Part shown: positions 9,304-17,239 of the stretch, one piece after another
Layout of the letters: each line of letters begins with the position of its first letter
How positions within the stretch are numbered: position 1 is the stretch's first letter
Assembly (NCBI GenBank): GCA_025359915.1
Contig: JANYDE010000045.1
Location: forward strand, 1 to 54,026
Source of the DNA: Chamaesiphon sp. 336R_metabinner_41
GTDB lineage: Bacteria > Cyanobacteriota > Cyanobacteriia > Cyanobacteriales > Chamaesiphonaceae
DNA length: 54,026 bases
Reading direction: 5' to 3'
Translations under genes and position numbers: made by a program
Notes under the pieces: model-generated
What the model was told of the DNA's origin: nothing
Database searches by the model: none
What the model saw: only the letters and a program-made list of their open reading frames with translations

Positions 9304-9781
9304 ACGCTCCAATACTTACCCAAGTACTCGATTGAGTCCCATTTGCCCCGTGAAACCACTCTTTCTTCCAAATTGGTGCTTGATGCTTGAGGGTATCGAT
9401 CGCGTACTGACAAGCCGCAAAAGCCTCGCTCCGGTGCGGACATCCGACAGCTAATAAAACGCTAATTTCGCCGATCTTTAATTTACCGACGCGATGATGG
9501 ATGACGATTCGATTGACATCTTGCCACCGAGCGCGGATTTCCCAACCAATGGCGGCAAATACGCGCATCGCCATCGGCTCATAGGCTTGGTATTCTAAAT
9601 AGTCTACCGCTTGTCCATCAGTTCGATCGCGGACAGTACCACTCATCAGGACTACTGCGCCATTGCCTGGAACATCGGCGAGTTGGTAAGCTTCATCTAG
9701 GGATAAGGGGGCAAAACCGATCGCAAATCGATCGTCTGGATGCGCTGAGACTTGAGTTAGAGCGATAGGGGTAGTTTGCAC
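9284..9781 (-). CDS. moaE: Molybdopterin synthase catalytic subunit MoaE
   Basis: MoaE is the large subunit of molybdopterin synthase, which transfers sulfur from the MoaD thiocarboxylate to precursor Z. The 165-residue protein has the family core: GAVVLMSGTVRD, YLEYQAYEPMA, the HHRVGKLKIGE segment, AVGCPHRSEAFAACQYAID and KHQAPIWKKEW with the conserved lysines. The C-terminus ELIDN and stop are formed by a heptanucleotide repeat, so the last residues are probably not functional. moaA lies about 15 kb away. No moaD is visible. The gene is convergent with the upstream VWA gene. Confidence 0.95.
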   Translation of the reverse strand: MQTTPIALTQVSAHPDDRFAIGFAPLSLDEAYQLADVPGNGAVVLMSGTVRDRTDGQAVDYLEYQAYEPMAMRVFAAIGWEIRARWQDVNRIVIHHRVGKLKIGEISVLLAVGCPHRSEAFAACQYAIDTLKHQAPIWKKEWFHGANGTQSSTWVSIGACELIDN

Positions 9782-9855
9782 GATCGGTAATAAGTCGGTT
9801 GCTAAAATTTGATTGATGTGTTATGTTTAGAGAGGTTGATTAATAACTGCGATCT

Positions 9856-9942
9856 GGATAGGTGGCTGAGTGGCCGAAAGCGGCACACTGCTAATGTGTT
9901 ATGGGAGTGATCTCATCGAGGGTTCGAATCCCTCCCTGTCCG
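9856..9942 (+). tRNA. tRNA-Ser(GCT)
   Basis: The 87-nt sequence folds as a class II tRNA. The acceptor stem pairs GGATAGG with CCTGTCC, with discriminator G at 9942. The anticodon stem GCACA/TGTGT closes the loop CTGCTAA, giving anticodon GCT at 9890-9892. A long variable arm and GGTTCGAATCC in the T arm follow. CCA is not encoded. It reads serine AGC/AGT codons. Confidence 0.95.
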
Positions 9943-10004
9943 TTCTAAACATAATCGATTTTAAAGTAGGAGCAATTCATTTATGAGTTGCTCCTACTTT
10001 GTTT

Positions 10005-11057
10005 TTATTGGAGAACTGGGAATGCAGCGCGTTCGAGCGCGAGTTTTTCAGCGTTCCGTTGCGCTTCGAGGATATCTAATTGCTGCCAAACTAGTTTGAG
10101 CATTGGCTCTAATCCAGTGCGAGTCGCCGATGAGATTAGGAACACAGGCTGCTTGGCAACCGCTGCTAGAGCTTGGGCAATTTCGGCGACTTCTTCCTCA
10201 TCTACCGCATCAATCTTGCTCAGAGCCAGAATTTGGGGACGAGTGACTAAAGTATCGCTATAAGCACTTAACTCCTGTTGGATTGTTCGGTACGCGCCGA
10301 TCGGATCTGCTCCAGTTGCCTCGACAAGGTGCAATAATACTCGCGTGCGCTCAATATGTCTGAGGAAATCATGTCCTAACCCAGCACCTTGAGAAGCACC
10401 CTCAATCAAGCCAGGAATATCGGCGAATAAAGTCCCATCCCCAGACGGCTTGCGCACGACTCCCAAATTGGGAACCAGAGTTGTAAACGGATAATCAGCA
10501 ACTTTTGGACGCGCGGCGGAAAGTGCGGATATCAACGTAGATTTACCCGCATTTGGCAAACCGATAATCCCGACTTCTGCTAATAATTTTAGCTCCAATC
10601 GAATTCGTTTTTGTTGCGGTGGTTGTCCTGGGAGTGCATACTCAGGAGCGCGATTACTATTAGTCAAAAAGTGAGCATTACCCAGTCCACCCTTACCACC
10701 AGCAACGACTTTGAAAGTTTGACCTGGTTCGACTAAATCGACGAGAATTTCATCAGTGGCACAATCATAAATAATCGTACCGCAAGGGACATCAATATTC
10801 AGATCGTCGCCATTTGCACCAGTACAATTTTTCGAGCCACCTTTCCCGCCATTGGTAGCTTTGAACCGACGGTTATACCGAAAATCTAATAAAGTTTGGA
10901 GGTTTTCGACAGCAGTGAGGATAATCGAACCACCTTTCCCACCATTACCGCCAGATGGACCTCCAGCCGGAACATATTTTTCCCGCCGAAAGGTGACAAT
11001 CCCATCGCCGCCGCTTCCTGATTCTACTTCTACTTCTGCGAGATCGATGAATTGCAT
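10005..11057 (-). CDS. obg: GTPase Obg/CgtA
   Basis: Obg is an essential ribosome-associated GTPase in large-subunit assembly and stress control. The 350-residue protein has the glycine-rich Obg fold at residues 1-158, with many GG turns such as GGNGGKGG and VVAGGKGGLGNAHF. The G domain follows: GLPNAGKST at 166-174, TTLVPNLG, DIPGLIEGA and LSKID. Its C-terminus is short, as in other cyanobacteria. The MQFIDLAEVEV start is typical. The gene is divergent from cofG, and the reading frame of the longer cofG form would overlap its promoter region. Confidence 0.97.
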   Translation of the reverse strand: MQFIDLAEVEVESGSGGDGIVTFRREKYVPAGGPSGGNGGKGGSIILTAVENLQTLLDFRYNRRFKATNGGKGGSKNCTGANGDDLNIDVPCGTIIYDCATDEILVDLVEPGQTFKVVAGGKGGLGNAHFLTNSNRAPEYALPGQPPQQKRIRLELKLLAEVGIIGLPNAGKSTLISALSAARPKVADYPFTTLVPNLGVVRKPSGDGTLFADIPGLIEGASQGAGLGHDFLRHIERTRVLLHLVEATGADPIGAYRTIQQELSAYSDTLVTRPQILALSKIDAVDEEEVAEIAQALAAVAKQPVFLISSATRTGLEPMLKLVWQQLDILEAQRNAEKLALERAAFPVLQ

Positions 11058-11152
11058 GGCTTGGGCGATTGGATCTAAATGAGTCAGGTTTTATTTTAAC
11101 TCACTGCCAGCGATTTCTGGCAAGATACGTTGAACGTCATTATTTTTTTAGA

Positions 11153-12130
11153 ATGAAAAATCATCACATGGAAATTACTTATAGTCCTGCTTATACGATC
11201 GTGCCAACCTATGAATGCTTTAATCAATGTACCTACTGTAACTTCAGGGTAAACCCTGGTGTCGATTCATGGATGACGATCGATCGAGCAACAAAGATTC
11301 TGACCAATCTTCAGGATACAGGTATCTGTGAAATATTAATTTTAAGTGGTGAAGTTCATCCCCAATCTTCACGTCGAAAAGCTTGGATCGATCGTGTTTA
11401 CGATCTCTGTAAATTAGCTCTCGATTTCGGCTTTTTACCTCATAGTAATGTTGGTCCTTTGAGCTGTGCTGAAATGGAGCAATTAGCGAAAGTAAATGTT
11501 TCAATGGGTTTGATGTTGGAGTCGCTAGATCCCATTTTACTCGCAGGCGTTCATCGTTACGCACCAAGTAAATTACCAGCCATCAGACTCGAACAGCTTA
11601 ATTTTGCTGGTAAGTTAAAGATCCCATTTACCACTGGACTATTATTGGGTATCGGCGAATCAGAACAAGACTGGGAAGTTAGTTTAAGATCGATTTCTGC
11701 CATTCATCAAAAATGGGGACATATTCAAGAAGTAATCCTGCAACCATATCGTCCAGGTAGCCAGGAAAGTTTAGCTGGATTGGGTTTTGATCTGACTAAA
11801 TTACCTGAAGTTATTCAATTAGCCAGACAGATCTTACCTGCCGATATTACGATCCAAATTCCACCGAATTTAATCTCCAATTCAAACCTGCTTCTAGCTT
11901 GTCTAACCTCAGGTGCGAGGGATTTAGGTGGGATAGTTCCTAAAGATGAGGTCAATCCTGACTACCATCATTTACAGTTATCCGCATTGACAACACTATT
12001 AGCAAATCATGGATGGGAATTACGTCCTAGATTACCAGTTTATCCTGACCAAGTGCATCATCTCTCCGATCGATTACAAGCTATTATCAAAAATAAACCT
12101 CAGTCGATACTTGAGCAGCAAAGTCTTTAA
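11153..12130 (+). CDS. cofG: 7,8-didemethyl-8-hydroxy-5-deazariboflavin synthase subunit CofG
   Basis: CofG is a radical SAM enzyme that, with CofH, makes the deazaflavin FO, the antenna chromophore of some cyanobacterial photolyases. Starting at the ATG at 11153 the product has 325 residues. The [4Fe-4S] motif C22-x3-C26-x2-C29 lies in TYECFNQCTYCNFR, followed by ILILSGEVHP and LLLGIGESEQDW, and by the C-terminal QIPPNLISN and DLGGIVPKDEVNPDY. The frame is open upstream to a TTG at 11069, but the extra 28 residues lack family similarity and run into the obg promoter. cofH is not in the window. Confidence 0.9.
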   Translation: MKNHHMEITYSPAYTIVPTYECFNQCTYCNFRVNPGVDSWMTIDRATKILTNLQDTGICEILILSGEVHPQSSRRKAWIDRVYDLCKLALDFGFLPHSNVGPLSCAEMEQLAKVNVSMGLMLESLDPILLAGVHRYAPSKLPAIRLEQLNFAGKLKIPFTTGLLLGIGESEQDWEVSLRSISAIHQKWGHIQEVILQPYRPGSQESLAGLGFDLTKLPEVIQLARQILPADITIQIPPNLISNSNLLLACLTSGARDLGGIVPKDEVNPDYHHLQLSALTTLLANHGWELRPRLPVYPDQVHHLSDRLQAIIKNKPQSILEQQSL

Positions 12131-12219
12131 CAAAACATGAGTTTAAAGCCCTATCTTAACAACCCAATTTTCTGCTTAGTGCGCTGTCTTGTCTTGCTGC
12201 CATTGCCAATAATTGATAA

Positions 12220-12255
12220 CTAATAATTAAAAGATTGGTAATTATTAATTATTAG
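12220..12255. repeat. AT-rich inverted repeat between convergent genes
   Basis: CTAATAATTAA (12220-12230) and TTAATTATTAG (12245-12255) are perfectly complementary with a 14-nt loop. The element sits between the 3' ends of cofG and dapB and could help end both transcripts, though it lacks a GC-rich stem. Confidence 0.45.
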
Positions 12256-12323
12256 TGGAGTTTGTGATCGATCAAATAGGTATGCATAATTAAATACATC
12301 TAAAAAAAATTTCACTTAGCTAC

Positions 12324-13151
12324 TTAAAGAATTTTTTCTAATCCATATACCAATGATTTTAGCCCCAAAATCTTGCGAATGGCGAGAAGAACTCCCGGCA
12401 TGTAGCAGGAGCGATTAGTTGTATCGTGAAGAAGTTTGTAGATTTCGCCTGGCGCACCAAAGATAATCTCTTGATGGGCGATATAGCCAGGGAGTCTGAT
12501 GCTGTGGATGCGAATATTTTCGTCGGCGATACAACCTCTTGCACCAGCGATCTTTTCGGTTTCGGTGACGCTGGGGGGATTAAAGGTTTTGCCGAGTTCG
12601 CCTAATAGTTGGGCTGTTTGGATGGCAGTTCCGCTGGGTGCATCAGCTTTTTGATTGTGGTGGAGTTCGATGATTTCGACGTGCTCAAAAAATTTGGCGG
12701 CTTGAATTGCGGCTTGCTGCATTAAGATTACCCCGATCGAGAAATTTGGGATAATCAGACAGCCAGTGCTCGCTTTGTCGGCAAATTCCGCTAATTCCGC
12801 AATCTGGGTGGTGCTCAATCCAGTGGTACCAACGACTGGACGCACACCATAGGCGATCGCCGATCTCACGTTTTCATAGATACTATCAGGATGGGTAAAA
12901 TCGACCATCACGGCGGGTGATTTTTCTTGGGATGCCATCGCGAGGATTGCCTGCATATCGTTCATCACAGGTATCTCCAAGGCTCCACAACCAGCTAGTT
13001 CGCCGATATCTTCACCCTGAATTTTAGGATTGCGATCGATTGCTCCCATTAATACCAGATCGGGGGCGTTTGCTACTGATCTAATTACTTCGAGTCCCAT
13101 TTTCCCCGCCGCACCATTGACGACGACAGGTATTGGCGATTGAGTACTCAT
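12324..13151 (-). CDS. dapB: 4-hydroxy-tetrahydrodipicolinate reductase
   Basis: DapB reduces the dihydrodipicolinate intermediate with NAD(P)H in lysine and diaminopimelate synthesis. The 275-residue protein carries the N-terminal Rossmann motif [12 protein letters not shown] (residues 11-22), the central GTTGLS, the catalytic [15 protein letters not shown] segment near 160-175, and the C-terminal [22 protein letters not shown]. It is on the minus strand, divergent from feoAB, with 336 bases between the start codons. Confidence 0.96.
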   Translation of the reverse strand: MSTQSPIPVVVNGAAGKMGLEVIRSVANAPDLVLMGAIDRNPKIQGEDIGELAGCGALEIPVMNDMQAILAMASQEKSPAVMVDFTHPDSIYENVRSAIAYGVRPVVGTTGLSTTQIAELAEFADKASTGCLIIPNFSIGVILMQQAAIQAAKFFEHVEIIELHHNQKADAPSGTAIQTAQLLGELGKTFNPPSVTETEKIAGARGCIADENIRIHSIRLPGYIAHQEIIFGAPGEIYKLLHDTTNRSCYMPGVLLAIRKILGLKSLVYGLEKIL

Positions 13152-13487
13152 AGTTCCTTTTTTCCTTGGCTGACAACTTCACATTGCCTATTATTACATC
13201 GAAAGGCTTGCTAGTCTCTGTTTTGAGCGGCATCTGTAGAAAATCTAAACTTTTCTTATTGACAGTATTTATCATAAGAGGTAGGATTAACTTAATAGTA
13301 AAAATCTTTTCAATCGCAATCTGAATCAGTAGTTACCGCGCCGATCTAAATAGTTATCGATCTACGGATACTTACAGAAAAGGGAGTCCGAGTAATTATT
13401 GAAATCTCCGACTAATTTGCATAAAGCAGATGAACTCACGATCATATTTCCAGTCCAGACGCAATTAATTATCATAAGGAAAATCGA
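13152..13487. other. Intergenic region between dapB and feoA
   Basis: No gene is supported here. It holds the feoA promoter-like sequence at 13259-13287 and a long untranslated leader. The nonamer TATCATAAG occurs at 13270-13278, in the promoter spacer, and again at 13470-13478, just before the feoA ribosome-binding site (AAGGAAA). It loosely resembles half of a Fur site, but no full Fur box is convincing. Confidence 0.5.
13259..13287 (+). promoter_or_regulatory. Sigma70-type promoter of feoAB
   Basis: A perfect -35 TTGACA (13259-13264), a 17-bp spacer and a -10 TAGGAT (13282-13287) face feoA. The predicted transcript leader is about 190 nt. Confidence 0.6.
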
Positions 13488-13733
13488 ATGTCGTTGGCAG
13501 AGCTTAGTACATTACCCCTCGGAACCACTGCTTCTATCTTAGGCATCACTACTGAAACTGTTTTAGAGCAAAGATTGCAAGCCTTAGGCTTTCGGGTAGG
13601 TAAGCAGATAGCAGTGATTCGCAAAGCCTGGTTGGGTGGCCCGCTGCATGTTAGAATTGGCACCACGGAAGTAATTATGCGTCGCTGTGATGCTCGATCG
13701 ATCCAAGTTCAGCCAGATTTAATTGGCGTGTAA
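13488..13733 (+). CDS. feoA: Ferrous iron transport protein FeoA
   Basis: FeoA is a small SH3-like cytoplasmic protein needed for FeoB-dependent Fe(II) uptake. The 81-residue product has the usual length and pattern: LSTLPLGTTASI, the LGF turn in RLQALGFRVGKQI, GGPLHVRIGTTEVIMRRCDA, and a C-terminal strand. A Shine-Dalgarno-like AAGGAAA lies upstream of the ATG. feoB begins 3 bases after its last codon, so the two are one operon. Confidence 0.95.
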   Translation: MSLAELSTLPLGTTASILGITTETVLEQRLQALGFRVGKQIAVIRKAWLGGPLHVRIGTTEVIMRRCDARSIQVQPDLIGV

Positions 13734-13735
13734 AC

Positions 13736-15604
13736 ATGACTAATTCAGTTAGCTGCAATAAGTGCAATCCAGATGGTAGTCCACTTTTGGATGTCGTTAG
13801 CACGGCAGGATTGAAACAAATTGCCGTTTTGGGAATGCCCAATACTGGCAAATCAACATTTTTTAATCGGTTTACTGGCGCGAATGCGAGTATTGGTAAT
13901 TGGCCAGGAATTACGGTAGATTTACTGGTAGCAAAGATTAAATTAGGACAGCAAGAAACCCAAGTGGTAGACTTGCCAGGAATTTATGATTTGCGTGGAT
14001 TTTCGGAAGATGAGGAAGTAGTCAGAAGATTTCTAGAGAGTAATCCGGTTCATTTAGTTATTATCATCTTGAATGCAACTCAACTCGATCGACAAATTAG
14101 TCTCGCGTTGCAAGTCAAGCATCTTAATCTACCAGCTTTATTACTATTAAATATGGCTGACGAGGCTCCAAAATTTGGAGTCAAGATCGAGCCAGAACAG
14201 ATTTCGCGACACTTAGGAATGCCTGTGTTGTCAATGAGTGCGAAATATGGACAAGGCTATGCTCAGGCGCGAAATTTAATCGCCTTAGAATTGAGTCGTC
14301 AGTCAGAGCCAATCCTCGCAGGTAAGATCGATAAGAATGTGGTCAGCGAAGCCGAATTTGCAGCCGAAATGGGTGCTTTGCTCCAGGATGGATTTTTGGT
14401 GTCGGATGCATTTAAGAATACCCTGACGACAAAGCTCGATCGAGTATTATTACATCCAGTATTTGGGTTGCCAATTTTCTTTGGTTTGATGTATCTGATG
14501 TTTCAGACGGTTTATACCGTCGGGAAACCGCTCCAGGATTGGTTAAATCTGCTGGTGGAATGGTTTAAGACTACCGCGATAGAGCCATTACTCAGCTTCT
14601 TACCCAAATTTCCCCACGACTTACTCATCGATGGCGTATATGGTGGGATGGCGACAGTTGCAGCATTTTTGCCCGTAATTTGGATCTTTTTCATCTGCAT
14701 GGCGATTGTTGAAGATAGTGGCTATCTATCGCGCTCGGCTTATTTGATGGATGCCTTCATGGAGCGGTTAGGCTTAGATGGTCGATCGTTTGTGATGTCT
14801 TTGATGGGATTTGGGTGCAATGTGCCTGCTATTATGGGGCTGCGAGTGATGCGCTCTCCGGCTCTGCGGCTGCTGTCGATGTTGGTGATTCCGTTTTCGC
14901 TGTGCTCGGCGCGGCTGAATGTGTTTATCTTCATGACGACAGCCTTATTTAGTGCCAGCGTCGCGCCATTGGTACTGTTCAGTTTATATCTATTTAGCTT
15001 TGCAGCCGCAATTCTCACCGCCTTTATTTTCAAAGGGAAGTATCCCAATCAAGAACCACTGATTCTGGAATTACCCCCCTACCGCTTTCCCACCATCAAG
15101 CAGATGTTGCTCCGTGCTTGGGGCGAAACTAGACATTTCCTGCGATTTGCCTGGAAATTTATTATTTTTGGCGTAGTTGCAATCTGGCTATGCAATAATT
15201 TCCCCACGAATGTCGAGCCTGCTAGTGCGGGGACGATTTCGGGCACAATCGGTCAAGCCTTACAACCTATTCTAGGACCGATCGGCATTAATCCTAAACT
15301 ATCAGTCGCCTTGATTTTCGGATTTATCGCCAAAGAAATTGTCCTTGGTGGATTAGCCGTGATTTATGCTACCAAGCAAGATGCTGGATTAGCTGGTGCG
15401 ATTGCCCGTGAAATTGACTGGGTGCAGGCTTACAGCTTTATGTTATTTACGCTCTTGTACGTCCCCTGCCTGTCTACGGTCGCTGTAATTAAAGCAGAGT
15501 CAAAAAGTATGAAATTTGCACTATTGGGAGTGTTCTGGTCATTGGCACTGGCTTGGGTGGCAAGTTTTGTCTTCTATCAAGGTGCCAGAGCTTTGGGTTT
15601 CTAA
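13736..15604 (+). CDS. feoB: Ferrous iron transporter FeoB
   Basis: FeoB is the inner-membrane Fe(II) transporter with an N-terminal GTPase. The 622-residue protein is shorter than the E. coli form but complete. The G1 loop GMPNTGKST lies at residues 33-41, switch region NWPGITVD and G3 DLPGIYDL follow, and the C-terminal half has gate motifs with conserved cysteines: LMGFGCNVPAIMG, PFSLCSARL and YVPCLSTVAV. About eight to ten membrane helices are visible. The N-terminal CNKC could bind metal. It follows feoA directly. No feoC is seen. Confidence 0.96.
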   Translation: MTNSVSCNKCNPDGSPLLDVVSTAGLKQIAVLGMPNTGKSTFFNRFTGANASIGNWPGITVDLLVAKIKLGQQETQVVDLPGIYDLRGFSEDEEVVRRFLESNPVHLVIIILNATQLDRQISLALQVKHLNLPALLLLNMADEAPKFGVKIEPEQISRHLGMPVLSMSAKYGQGYAQARNLIALELSRQSEPILAGKIDKNVVSEAEFAAEMGALLQDGFLVSDAFKNTLTTKLDRVLLHPVFGLPIFFGLMYLMFQTVYTVGKPLQDWLNLLVEWFKTTAIEPLLSFLPKFPHDLLIDGVYGGMATVAAFLPVIWIFFICMAIVEDSGYLSRSAYLMDAFMERLGLDGRSFVMSLMGFGCNVPAIMGLRVMRSPALRLLSMLVIPFSLCSARLNVFIFMTTALFSASVAPLVLFSLYLFSFAAAILTAFIFKGKYPNQEPLILELPPYRFPTIKQMLLRAWGETRHFLRFAWKFIIFGVVAIWLCNNFPTNVEPASAGTISGTIGQALQPILGPIGINPKLSVALIFGFIAKEIVLGGLAVIYATKQDAGLAGAIAREIDWVQAYSFMLFTLLYVPCLSTVAVIKAESKSMKFALLGVFWSLALAWVASFVFYQGARALGF

Positions 15605-15614
15605 GATCGACACT

Positions 15615-15627
15615 GGGGGACTGGGGG
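15615..15627. repeat. Partial G-rich octamer repeat
   Basis: GGGGGACTGGGGG just downstream of feoB contains one and a half units of the octamer that is repeated four times at 34733-34764. Confidence 0.6.
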
Positions 15628-15772
15628 ATTTGTGAGTTTCAGAAATGAAACCTCATCCGGTGAATCAGCAACGCTAATTTGCCTACTTGCGTCGATCGAT
15701 CGACCCATGCTATGATAAACAAGGCTAATTTGCGCTCATACTGCATAATTAAACAACTATAAGTATTTGAGG

Positions 15773-15919
15773 TTCAGTCGCGACGAAATTGCGTTAACCA
15801 AAACCGAATAGCCAACCACAGACAGCAGGAGCAATTGCTTAATTCCCTGCCGAGGTTAACGCAATCAGCACCAGCGATTCACTACTAAAATAGTGGTGAA
15901 TCGCCAGCGACTGAATGAC
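15773..15919 (+). ncRNA. L10-type ribosomal protein leader (rplJ-rplL)
   Basis: The 405-base gap before rplJ holds a structured leader. TTCAGTCGC (15773-15781) pairs with GCGACTGAA (15907-15915) to close it. TTGCGTTAACC (15789-15799) pairs with GGTTAACGCAA (15854-15864), enclosing GCAGG/CCTGC (15825-15829 and 15846-15850). A second hairpin, GATTCACTAC with GTGGTGAATC, follows near 15880-15905. The position before rplJ-rplL and the architecture match L10 leaders, in which L10(L12)4 binding represses its own operon. Assignment is by structure and context, not by a covariance search. Confidence 0.75.
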
Positions 15920-15950
15920 AACCTCGGCACCTAGTGTCGGGGTTAGTTTT
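15920..15950 (+). terminator. Attenuator hairpin of the rplJ leader
   Basis: AACCTCGGCAC (15920-15930) pairs with GTGTCGGGGTT (15934-15944), 11 pairs with two wobbles and loop CTA, followed by the T-rich AGTTTT. Its left half AACCTCGG is exactly complementary to CCGAGGTT (15850-15857) in the L10-binding stem, so the two folds exclude each other. Confidence 0.65.
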
Positions 15951-16009
15951 ATGCCTTTGTTGTAGTCCGTTCCCACCCAAAACTCGATCGATCGAGAGGT
16001 AAGAATTAA

Positions 16010-16531
16010 ATGGGGAGAACCCTAGAAAACAAACAATCGATCGTCGCTGGACTCAGAGCCGAATTGAGCGAAGCTACAATGGTCGCGGTGATTAACTACC
16101 AGGGTCTAACCGTGGCAGAAATCACCGACTTACGCAGACGGATTCGCCCCAAAGGTGGAACCTGTACGGTCACAAAAAATACCCTCATGGGTAAAGCGAT
16201 CGAAGGTAATCCCCAATGGGAAGCATTAGAACCATTATTAAAAGGTTCTTCGGCATTCTTATTGCTCAAAGATGATATTGGTGGCTCGATCAAGGCTTAC
16301 CATGAATTCCAGAAGGCAACCAAGAAGACCGAACTTCACGGTGGGGTGATGGAAGGGAAAGCCCTTTCCGGCGTTGATGTCAAAGCCATCGGCGATCTCC
16401 CATCGAAAGAACAGCTCATGGCGCAAATTGCTGGTGCCCTCAACTCCGTCACCGCGAAAATCGCGATCGGTGTCAAGGAAGTACCTGCGTCCATCGCACG
16501 TGGTATCAAAGCTCACGTTGACAACGGTTAG
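16010..16531 (+). CDS. rplJ: 50S ribosomal protein L10
   Basis: L10 anchors the L7/L12 stalk to 23S rRNA and autoregulates its operon. The 173-residue protein has the rRNA-binding N-terminal domain (KQSIVAGLRAEL, VAVINYQGLTVAEITDLRR, TVTKNTLMGKAI) and a C-terminal helix for L12 dimers (LNSVTAKIAIGVKEVPASIARGIKAH). ATG 16010 is preceded by GAGAGGTAAG. rplL follows 67 bases downstream. Confidence 0.98.
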   Translation: MGRTLENKQSIVAGLRAELSEATMVAVINYQGLTVAEITDLRRRIRPKGGTCTVTKNTLMGKAIEGNPQWEALEPLLKGSSAFLLLKDDIGGSIKAYHEFQKATKKTELHGGVMEGKALSGVDVKAIGDLPSKEQLMAQIAGALNSVTAKIAIGVKEVPASIARGIKAHVDNG

Positions 16532-16598
16532 ACAGACAAATTGCAACTAGCAATGATCATCGAGCCACAATTTTTACCCATAACTTAGGAATCTACAC

Positions 16599-16982
16599 AT
16601 GTCTGCTGCAACCGATACAATTTTAGAACAGTTGAAAACCCTCAGCCTCTTAGAAGCGGCTGAATTGGTCAAACAAATCGAAGAAGCTTTTGGCGTAAGT
16701 GCTGCTGCTCCCGTCGGCGTAGCGGCGGCTGGTCCTGCTGCTGTTGCTGAAGCTGCTGAAGAGCAAACTGAATTCAGCGTTGTGCTCGAAGCACTAGCTG
16801 ACGAAAGCAAGAAAATTGCTGTACTCAAAGTTGTTCGTGCGATCACTGGCTTAGGCTTGAAAGAAGCTAAAGACTTAGTTGAATCCACACCTAAAGATGT
16901 CCTCACTGGCGTACCTAAAGCCGCTGCTGAAGATGCTAAAAAACAAATCGAAGAAGCTGGCGGTAAAGTCGTCCTCAAATAA
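16599..16982 (+). CDS. rplL: 50S ribosomal protein L7/L12
   Basis: L7/L12 forms the mobile stalk that recruits translation GTPases. The 127-residue protein has the N-terminal dimer domain ([26 protein letters not shown]), an alanine-rich hinge at about 35-55, and the conserved C-terminal factor-binding domain ([25 protein letters not shown], ending AGGKVVLK). It is the last gene of the operon and is followed by a palindrome and a strong terminator. Confidence 0.98.
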   Translation: MSAATDTILEQLKTLSLLEAAELVKQIEEAFGVSAAAPVGVAAAGPAAVAEAAEEQTEFSVVLEALADESKKIAVLKVVRAITGLGLKEAKDLVESTPKDVLTGVPKAAAEDAKKQIEEAGGKVVLK

Positions 16983-17007
16983 CTAACGAGTCTAAACTCA
17001 ATTCTTT

Positions 17008-17029
17008 GAAAGTAAATTAATTTACTTTC
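17008..17029. repeat. Perfect 22-bp palindrome after rplL
   Basis: GAAAGTAAATT is followed directly by its reverse complement AATTTACTTTC, with no loop. It lies 8 bases before the rplL terminator stem. It may protect the 3' end, act as a protein-binding site, or simply be a foldback repeat. Confidence 0.8.
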
Positions 17030-17036
17030 TACCACT

Positions 17037-17063
17037 GAGTCAACATGGGTTGGCTCTTTTTTT
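17037..17063 (+). terminator. Intrinsic terminator of rplJ-rplL
   Basis: GAGTCAAC (17037-17044) and GTTGGCTC (17049-17056) form an 8-bp stem with loop ATGG, followed by seven T residues at 17057-17063. Confidence 0.9.
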
Positions 17064-17239
17064 GTTAGACAAATATCTCCTTATTTTAGGGATATCTTTA
17101 GAAAAAATTGATAATTGAACGATCGGAATCTGCTAAAATTTGGGGATATCATAGTATAATTGCCTTCGATCGAGAATAGTACCAAAAAGCTAATACGTAC
17201 CTCAATTAACTCAAAACCGCTATAACTTTCGGTTAATAT

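Noticed and set aside
11069-11152. Longer cofG product from TTG 11069
   Set aside because: The extra 28 residues precede the family N-terminus and run into the obg promoter, and ATG 11153 gives the usual length.
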